From positions 1-5,205 of the forward strand of contig CALWNS010000003.1 of NCBI GenBank assembly GCA_944382805.1: a DNA stretch of 5,205 bases. The letters run 5' to 3'. The notes below the pieces were generated by a model that was given only the letters and a program-made list of their open reading frames with translations, searched no databases and was not told where the DNA came from. This DNA comes from an uncultured Gemmiger sp. GTDB taxonomy: Bacteria > Bacillota > Clostridia > Oscillospirales > Ruminococcaceae. This document shows positions 1 through 5,205 of this stretch, piece by piece. The stretch's first letter is position 1; every line of letters begins with the position of its first letter. Position numbers and translations under genes: made by a program.

Positions 1-776
<776 letters not shown>

Positions 777-779
<3 letters not shown>

Positions 780-793
780 CAGGCGTTCCTCCT
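777..793 (-). promoter_or_regulatory. Shine-Dalgarno site and TGATG stop/start overlap setting the dppF start
   Basis: AGGAGG (793-788) lies inside the last codons of the dppD-like gene, 8 bases before an ATG that shares its A with the upstream TGA. This fixes the dppF start and suggests translational coupling, so that the two ATPases are made in similar amounts. Confidence 0.85.
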
Positions 794-1795
794 TTCCGCC
801 GTTTCGGCGCAGTATTGCAGGCAGCGCACCGTGTGGCCGGGGGCCGCCTCGGTCAGGTCGGGGCGGCGGGTGCGGCAGGCTTCGCCGGCTTCGGCGCAGC
901 GGGGGCAGAACGCGCACCCGGCCGGCAGGTGCAAAAGGTTGGGCACCACGCCGGGGATGGCGTGCAGCCGTTCGGCTGCCTGCCCAATGCGCGGGATGGA
1001 GGCCAGCAGCCCCCGCGTATACGGGTGGGCCGGGTGGTCGAACAGCTCAAACGTATCGGCGTGTTCCACGATCTTGCCCGCGTACATCACATATACCTCG
1101 TCGCATACCTCGGCCACCACGCCCAGGTTGTGGGTGATGATCAGCACGCTCATGCCGGTCTCATCGCGCAGCGCGCGCATCAGGCGCAGGATCTGCGCCT
1201 CAATGGTCACGTCCAGCGCGGTGGTCGGCTCGTCAGCGATCAGCAGCTGCGGGCGGCATACCATCGCCATGGCGATCATCACGCGCTGGCGCAGCCCGCC
1301 CGAAAGCTCGTGCGGGTAGCAGTCATAGCGCTTTTCCGGCTCCGGGATGCCCACTTTGGCAAACATTTCGATCACCCGGCGGCGCGCCTGCGCGCGGGGC
1401 AGGCTGCGGTCGTGTACCAGCAGCGTTTCGCATACCTGGCGGCCCACCCGCAAAACCGGGTTCAGGCTGGTCATCGGCTCCTGGAATACCATCGAGATCT
1501 GCTGCCCGCACACCGCGCGCAGCTCTTTTTCGGGCAGTTGGGCCAAATCGCGCCCGTCAAACAGGATCTGCCCGCCGGCAATGCGCCCCGGCTCGCGCAG
1601 CAGGCCCATGATGGAGCGGGCGGTCATGCTTTTGCCGCAGCCGCTTTCGCCCACCAGGCCGATGATCTTGCCGCGCGGGATGTCCAGGTCCACGCCGTCC
1701 ACCGCCGGAAGCACGCCGTGCTCGGTATAAAAGCAGGCGCGCAGGCCGCGCAGGGAAAGCACGTTTTGCGCGCCGGCCCGTTCGTTTTCGGTCAT
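779..1795 (-). CDS. dppD: Dpp/Opp-family ABC transporter ATPase, DppD/OppD type
   Basis: This is a complete 338-residue ATPase subunit of the importer, a normal length for DppD/OppD. Motifs in order are Walker A GESGCGKS (49-56), Q-loop Gln105 in VFQEP, signature LSGGLRQR (164-171), Walker B LLIADEP (184-190), D-loop TTALD (191-195) and H-loop His222 in ITHNL. The HPYTRGLLASIP stretch (257-268) opens the C-terminal oligopeptide-transporter extension. That tail has Cys294, Cys300, Cys307 and Cys325 in the GCxFxxRC...C...C spacing, which binds a [4Fe-4S] cluster in some DppD relatives. Cys297 and Cys329 are additional. The ATG start is supported by AGGAGG 7 bases upstream, and the gene begins 13 bases after the dppC-like stop. 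Its own TGA shares one base with the next start codon, which suggests translational coupling. All catalytic residues are present, so an active ATPase is expected. Confidence 0.96.
1627..1657 (-). repeat. 31-bp identical segment over Walker A of dppD (copy 2)
   Basis: This is the second copy of the identical P-loop-coding segment, in the same orientation and about 1 kb from the first. Recombination between the two would fuse the dppD-like N-terminus to the rest of the dppF-like ATPase in frame. Confidence 0.75.
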
Positions 1796-1808
1796 TCTGC
1801 CGCCTCCT
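1793..1808 (-). promoter_or_regulatory. Shine-Dalgarno site of dppD
   Basis: AGGAGG (1808-1803) directly follows the dppC-like TAA codon (1811-1809) and sits 7 bases from the ATG. It supports the chosen start in the 13-base intergenic gap. Confidence 0.85.
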
Positions 1809-2714
1809 TTACTCGTTTTGGCTGTGCGGGTCCAGCACGTCGCGCAGCCCGTCGCCCAAAAAGTTGAACGCCAGCACCACCACCATGATGGCCACGCAGG
1901 GCGCCAGCGCCAGCCAGGGCTGGTTGAACAGGAACTGCTTGGACTGGTTGACCATCAGCCCCCAGCTGGCGGCCGGCGGCTGCGCGCCGATGCCCAAAAA
2001 GCTCAGCGAACTTTCGCTCAGGATGGCCGCGGGCACGTTGAGCGTGAACAGCACGATCAAAGAGGGGATACAGTTGGGCAGGATGTGCCGCCGCATAATG
2101 GTAAAGCGGCTCACGCCGATGGAGCGCGCGGCCTCTACATAGGCGGTCTCTTTCAGGCTCAGGGTCTGGCTGCGCACCACGCGCGCCACGCTGGCCCAGC
2201 CCACCATCGAAAGCGCGATGAACAGGTTCAGGGTCGAAGACCCCAGCGTATACATCACCACCATCGCCAGCAGCAGCGAGGGGATGGACAGCATCACATC
2301 GGCCACGCGCATGATGACATAGTCCACCCAGCCGCCGAAATACCCGGCCAGCAGCCCCAGCACGATGCCAATGACCAGCGCCGCCACGCTGGGCAGGATG
2401 CCGATGGCCAGCGAGAGGCGGGAACCGTACAAAATGCGGGAAAGCACGTCCCGCCCCAGCTCGTCGGTGCCGAACCAGTGCGCGGCGCTCGGCGGCTGCA
2501 GGCGGGCCAGCACGTCCGGCTCGGCTTCGCCATACGGGGCCACCACCGGCGCAAAAACGGCCAGCAGCAGCGCCAGCGCGATCACCGCGGCCGATACCAC
2601 GGCCAGCTTGTTCTGCCGCGCCAGGCGCGCCAGCTTTTCGCGCGCGCCGTCCCGTTCACCGATCTGGCTCCGCAGCGCTTCGCCGGGGGCGGCGTGCGTT
2701 TTTTTATTGGCCAT
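1809..2714 (-). CDS. dppC: Dpp/Opp-family ABC transporter permease, DppC/OppC type
   Basis: This is a complete 301-residue integral membrane permease that should form the translocation pore with the DppB-like subunit. A charged cytoplasmic N-terminus of about 35 residues precedes the first membrane segment (about 37-58), as in the OppC N-terminal domain. It is followed by the family-typical HWFGTDELGRDVLSRILYGSR block (79-99). Further hydrophobic segments lie near 104-126, 138-180 (probably two), 215-235 and 268-288. The EAA loop, which contacts an ATPase, is AYVEAARSIGVSRF (191-204) followed by the RRHILPN stretch (208-214). The protein ends with the conserved GDGLRDVLDP (287-296). The ATG is placed by AGGAGG 8 bases upstream, lying inside the end of the dppB-like gene. 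Only 3 bases separate the two genes. The stop is TAA. Confidence 0.96.
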   Translation of the reverse strand: MANKKTHAAPGEALRSQIGERDGAREKLARLARQNKLAVVSAAVIALALLLAVFAPVVAPYGEAEPDVLARLQPPSAAHWFGTDELGRDVLSRILYGSRLSLAIGILPSVAALVIGIVLGLLAGYFGGWVDYVIMRVADVMLSIPSLLLAMVVMYTLGSSTLNLFIALSMVGWASVARVVRSQTLSLKETAYVEAARSIGVSRFTIMRRHILPNCIPSLIVLFTLNVPAAILSESSLSFLGIGAQPPAASWGLMVNQSKQFLFNQPWLALAPCVAIMVVVLAFNFLGDGLRDVLDPHSQNE

Positions 2715-2728
2715 GGGTCACACCTCCT
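2712..2728 (-). promoter_or_regulatory. Shine-Dalgarno site of dppC inside the end of dppB
   Basis: AGGAGG (2728-2723) overlaps the final codons of the dppB-like gene, 8 bases before the dppC ATG. With only 3 bases between stop and start, a terminating ribosome could re-initiate here. Confidence 0.85.
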
Positions 2729-3641
2729 TGCGGATCCGCGGGTCCAGCACGCTGTACAAAAGGTCGGCCAGCAGGTTGCCGGCAATGACCAGCACGGTCG
2801 TGAACAGCACGGTGCCCTGCAAAACCGGCATATCGCGGTTGTTGATGGCCGTGGTGGCCAGCCGCCCGATGCCGGGGATGGCAAAAATGCTTTCGGTGAT
2901 GACCGCGCCGGAAAGCATACTGGAAAGCTGCAGCGCCATCATGGTGATGACCGGCAGCATCGAGTTTTTCAGCGCGTGCCCCAGGATCACGCCGCCGCGC
3001 AGAAGGCCCTTGGCGCGCGCGGTGTCTATGTAATCGGCCTGCATGACCTCGATCAGGCTCGAGCGCGTCATCCGCGCAACGCTGCCCGCGCTGTTCCAGC
3101 CCAGCGCGATGGCCGGCAGCACCATGGAGGCAAAGTTGCCGGCCTCCTGCGTGAGCGGGAACCACCCCAGCCGAAAGCCCAGGAAATACTGCAAAAGCAG
3201 CGACGTCATAAAAATAGGCATCGAGACGCCCAGCAGCGAAGCGCCCATGAACAGCCGGTCCAGCAGCTTGTTCTGGCGGATGGCCGCCGCAATGCCGGCC
3301 GCCAGGCCCAGCGCCCAGGCGAACAGCGCCGCCAGCAGCGCCAGCTGCAAGGTGGCGGGGAACGCCTCAGCGATCATGGCGGTCACCGGGCGGTCGTAGC
3401 GGTAGCTGACGCCCAGGTCGCCGCGCAGCGCGCCGGCAATATAGCGGAAAAACTGCACGGGCACCGGGTCATCCAACCCCATGCTCCGGGTCAGGCGCTC
3501 GACGGTGGCGGGGTCCACGTGTTCGCCCATCAGCACCGCGGCCGCGTTGCCGGGGATGCTGCGCAGCATGATAAAAATCAGCAGCACCACGCCCAGCAGC
3601 ACCGGGATCATGCCCAGCACCCGCTTGAGGAAGCTCTTCAT
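2718..3641 (-). CDS. dppB: Dpp/Opp-family ABC transporter permease, DppB/OppB type
   Basis: This is a complete 307-residue integral membrane permease, partner of the DppC-like protein. The first membrane segment is at about 9-27, followed by an extracytoplasmic region with the family motifs SIPGNA (28-33), where most homologues have PGDP, and GDLGVSYRYDRPV (74-86). Five further hydrophobic segments lie near 97-120, 132-155, 171-188, 228-250 and 276-298. The EAA loop is DYIDTARAKGL (203-213) and would dock on one of the ATPases. The conserved IPGIGRL (255-261) and the LDPRIRKEV end (299-307) are also typical. The ATG start has AAAGGAG with 7 bases between GGAG and the ATG. The gene follows the terminator-like hairpin, so its expression probably depends on readthrough from the binding-protein gene. 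The stop is TGA. Confidence 0.96.
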   Translation of the reverse strand: MKSFLKRVLGMIPVLLGVVLLIFIMLRSIPGNAAAVLMGEHVDPATVERLTRSMGLDDPVPVQFFRYIAGALRGDLGVSYRYDRPVTAMIAEAFPATLQLALLAALFAWALGLAAGIAAAIRQNKLLDRLFMGASLLGVSMPIFMTSLLLQYFLGFRLGWFPLTQEAGNFASMVLPAIALGWNSAGSVARMTRSSLIEVMQADYIDTARAKGLLRGGVILGHALKNSMLPVITMMALQLSSMLSGAVITESIFAIPGIGRLATTAINNRDMPVLQGTVLFTTVLVIAGNLLADLLYSVLDPRIRKEV

Positions 3642-3655
3642 CCGCTCTCTCCTTT
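3639..3655 (-). promoter_or_regulatory. Shine-Dalgarno site of dppB
   Basis: AAAGGAGA (3655-3648), with GGAG at 3652-3649, leaves 7 bases to the ATG. It is the only ribosome-binding site of the set that stands in free intergenic sequence, downstream of the terminator-like hairpin. Confidence 0.8.
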
Positions 3656-3677
3656 GCTTTTACAGGTCATTGACAGC

Positions 3678-3708
3678 AAAAATCCAGCCGCGGGCAGCCC
3701 GCGGCCGG
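3678..3708 (-). terminator. Intrinsic terminator / attenuator between the binding-protein and permease genes
   Basis: On the minus strand GCCGCGGG pairs perfectly with CCCGCGGC across a three-base loop (arms 3698-3705 and 3687-3694). The stem extends by a G-U and two C-G pairs to 11 bp, and five T residues (3682-3678) follow after a single A. It begins 10 bases beyond the binding-protein TAA codon and ends before the permease ribosome-binding site. The geometry fits a rho-independent terminator. In this position it would probably stop only part of transcription, giving more binding protein than permease. Five T residues is a short tract, so readthrough is plausible. No separate promoter for the downstream genes was recognised. 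Confidence 0.8.
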
Positions 3709-3718
3709 AAAGGGGCTT

Positions 3719-5205
3719 TTACGCCAGGTCTACGCCGCTGAAAGCGAAATCGCTGTACCCGGCCCAGTGGGGGGTATAGCTGGCGATGGCGTCGCCCACC
3801 ACGAACAGGTGGGTGCGGCTGCACAGCGGGACCCAGGCGGCGTCGGTCTGTACGATCTGCCGCTCCAGCGCGGCATACTCGGCCAGGCGTTCGTCCTCGT
3901 CCACAATGGCGCGGGCGGCCGCTACGCGGTCCATGACCTCGGCGTTATAGTAGTTCATGCTGCGCGCTTTGCTGTTTTCCGCATTGCCGAAGAAGGTGTA
4001 AATAAAGTTGTCCGGGTCGTTGTAGTCGGCGGTCCAGGTGGCCACAAAGCTGCCCATCTCGCCGCTCATGCGGGTGTCCAGCCAGCTGGCTTCGTCGTAG
4101 GACTTGATCTCGGCCGTAATGCCCACATCGGCCAGGTTCTGCTGGATGATCTGCAGCACCAGCAGCACGCTGGCGTCGGCCGAACTGTCCGAAGCCAGCT
4201 CCATGGTGAACCCGTCGGCGTAGCCGGCTTCGGCCAGCAGGGCCTTGGCGCCCTCCGGGTCATAGGCCAGCCAGCCCTGGTTGTCCTCGCTGTAGCCCAC
4301 CAGGCCCTGCGGGTAGATGCCGTCCGGGATGGCGCCGTCGCCGCTGTACACGGTGCTCAGGATGCTTTCGCGGTCAATGGCCATCTGCACGGCCTGGCGC
4401 ACGCGCACATCGTCAAACGGGGCGATGTTCTCGTTCATCGTCATGTAGGTGGTGGCCAGCCGCGGGGCCGAAACGATCTTGTCGGCGTACTGGGTGCGGT
4501 AGGTCGCGTCCACAATGGCCGAATCGATCATATCGCAGTCCAGCAGGTCCAGCTCGCCGTTCTGGAACATCATGCTCAGGGTGGAGGGGTCGGGCACGAT
4601 GTTGATCACCGCGTGCTTTACGTCCGGCTCCTCGCCCCAGTAGTTGGCGTTATAGTCCAGCACGATGCTGCTGTCCCGCGTCCAGCTTGTAACTTTGTAC
4701 GGCCCGGAACCGATGGTCTGCGCCGGGTCGGTGCCAAAGGCGTCGCCGGCGGCGGTCACGTTGGCCTGGCTCAAAATGCTGCACGCCGGGGCGGCCAGCT
4801 CGTACAAAAAGCCCGCGAACGGGTGGTCGAGCGTGATGGTAAAGTGGGTGTCGTCGGTCACCGTGATGCCGCTCAGCTCCTCGGTCTCGCCGTCCAGCAC
4901 GGCCTGCGCCCCGGTGATCATGGTGGCAAAGCTGGTCTGCACGCTTTCGGGCAGGGCCACCATGCGGGTAAAGGTGAACTTGACATCGTTGGCCGTCAGC
5001 GGCGTGCCGTCGGAAAACTGCACCCCGCTGCGCAGCGTAAAGTTGTAGGTAAGCCCGTCGTCCGAAACGGTATACTCCTCCACCAGGCTGTTCACCAGCG
5101 CGGTGGCGCCGCCCTCCCCGGCTTCGATCTCAAACAGGCGGTCGAACAGGTTCAGCGGGACCATATAGTTGTTGCTCGTCTTGTGTACGTCCATCGTCTG
5201 GATGT
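3719..5205 (-). CDS. dppA: Peptide ABC transporter substrate-binding protein, family 5 (DppA/OppA type; 5' end outside window)
   Basis: This is the extracytoplasmic binding protein that captures the ligand and delivers it to the permeases. The frame runs open to the window edge. The Met at 5194-5192 is preceded in frame by Ile-Gln-Thr and sits inside the family's conserved early block (QTMDVHKT), so it is internal. The signal peptide and probable lipoprotein cysteine lie outside the window. Numbering from that Met (491 residues to the stop), family-5 blocks are VSDDGLTYNFTLRSGVQFSDG (43-63), GSGPYKVTSW (162-171), VRQAVQMAIDRESIL (265-279), LLAEAGYADGF (319-329) and WTADYNDPDNF (387-397). The last block matches the region where DppA and OppA hold the peptide N-terminus with an aspartate. 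The nearly full-length mature domain suggests 520-550 residues in total. The ligand is unknown: dipeptides or oligopeptides are likeliest, but this family also binds nickel, sugars and other solutes. Confidence 0.94.
   Translation of the reverse strand, partial: IQTMDVHKTSNNYMVPLNLFDRLFEIEAGEGGATALVNSLVEEYTVSDDGLTYNFTLRSGVQFSDGTPLTANDVKFTFTRMVALPESVQTSFATMITGAQAVLDGETEELSGITVTDDTHFTITLDHPFAGFLYELAAPACSILSQANVTAAGDAFGTDPAQTIGSGPYKVTSWTRDSSIVLDYNANYWGEEPDVKHAVINIVPDPSTLSMMFQNGELDLLDCDMIDSAIVDATYRTQYADKIVSAPRLATTYMTMNENIAPFDDVRVRQAVQMAIDRESILSTVYSGDGAIPDGIYPQGLVGYSEDNQGWLAYDPEGAKALLAEAGYADGFTMELASDSSADASVLLVLQIIQQNLADVGITAEIKSYDEASWLDTRMSGEMGSFVATWTADYNDPDNFIYTFFGNAENSKARSMNYYNAEVMDRVAAARAIVDEDERLAEYAALERQIVQTDAAWVPLCSRTHLFVVGDAIASYTPHWAGYSDFAFSGVDLA

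Noticed and set aside
3670..3675. A perfect TTGACA -35-like hexamer on the plus strand in the 77-base gap
   Set aside because: No -10-like sequence lies at proper spacing because that region is the GC-rich stem, and no gene follows on the plus strand.
3642..3718. A possible internal promoter for the permease genes on the minus strand (TGTAAA as -10)
   Set aside because: The -10 match is only 4 of 6 and the position about 17 bases upstream matches TTGACA poorly. The evidence is too weak to call.
1818..3779. A 653-codon open frame on the plus strand, antisense to both permease genes
   Set aside because: The translation is rich in His, Gln, Arg and Gly with no recognisable domain, and it lies exactly opposite two clear permease genes. 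GC-rich third positions remove stop codons from that antisense frame, so it is a shadow.
5192..5194. ATG as the true start of the binding-protein gene
   Set aside because: The frame continues upstream to the window edge (Ile-Gln-Thr before the Met), no Shine-Dalgarno sequence is visible in the 11 available bases, and a start here would lack any signal peptide and begin inside a conserved block.

Overview
The window holds one operon, read entirely on the minus strand (right to left), for a peptide-type ABC importer of the Dpp/Opp family. In transcription order it contains: an extracellular solute-binding protein (dppA/oppA-like, 5' end outside the window), two inner-membrane permeases (dppB-like and dppC-like), and two ATPases (dppD-like, and dppF-like with its 3' end outside the window). 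This is the classic A-B-C-D-F order. The exact substrate (di- or oligopeptide, or another cluster-5 solute) cannot be read from the sequence.

The only sizeable gap is 77 bp between the binding-protein gene and the first permease gene. It carries a perfect 8-bp GC-rich inverted repeat, extendable to 11 bp with one G-U pair, followed on the minus strand by a T-run. This looks like an intrinsic terminator or attenuator that would let the binding protein be made in excess over the membrane complex. Downstream of it the four genes are packed tightly: a 3-base gap between B and C, 13 bases between C and D, and a one-base TGATG stop/start overlap between D and F. Each gene has a strong Shine-Dalgarno sequence (AGGAGG or AAAGGAG).

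The proposed working model is as follows. The binding protein captures the ligand outside the membrane and hands it to the B/C permease heterodimer. The D and F ATPases dock on the EAA loops of B and C and power import by ATP hydrolysis. All nucleotide-binding motifs are present in D and in the visible part of F. D also carries the C-terminal cysteine cluster that holds a [4Fe-4S] cluster in some relatives.

The DNA is clearly GC-rich, with strong GC bias at third codon positions. This explains the long open frames on the opposite strand. Strong AGGAGG sites and the protein style suggest a GC-rich Firmicute, possibly a gut Clostridia/Oscillospiraceae member such as Gemmiger, Subdoligranulum or a relative. 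That assignment is inference only.

No RNA gene, mobile element, CRISPR array or undescribed system was seen. The points most worth a second look are the intra-operon hairpin, an atypical H-loop region in the F ATPase, extra cysteines in the D ATPase, and a 31-bp identical repeat shared by the two ATPase genes.
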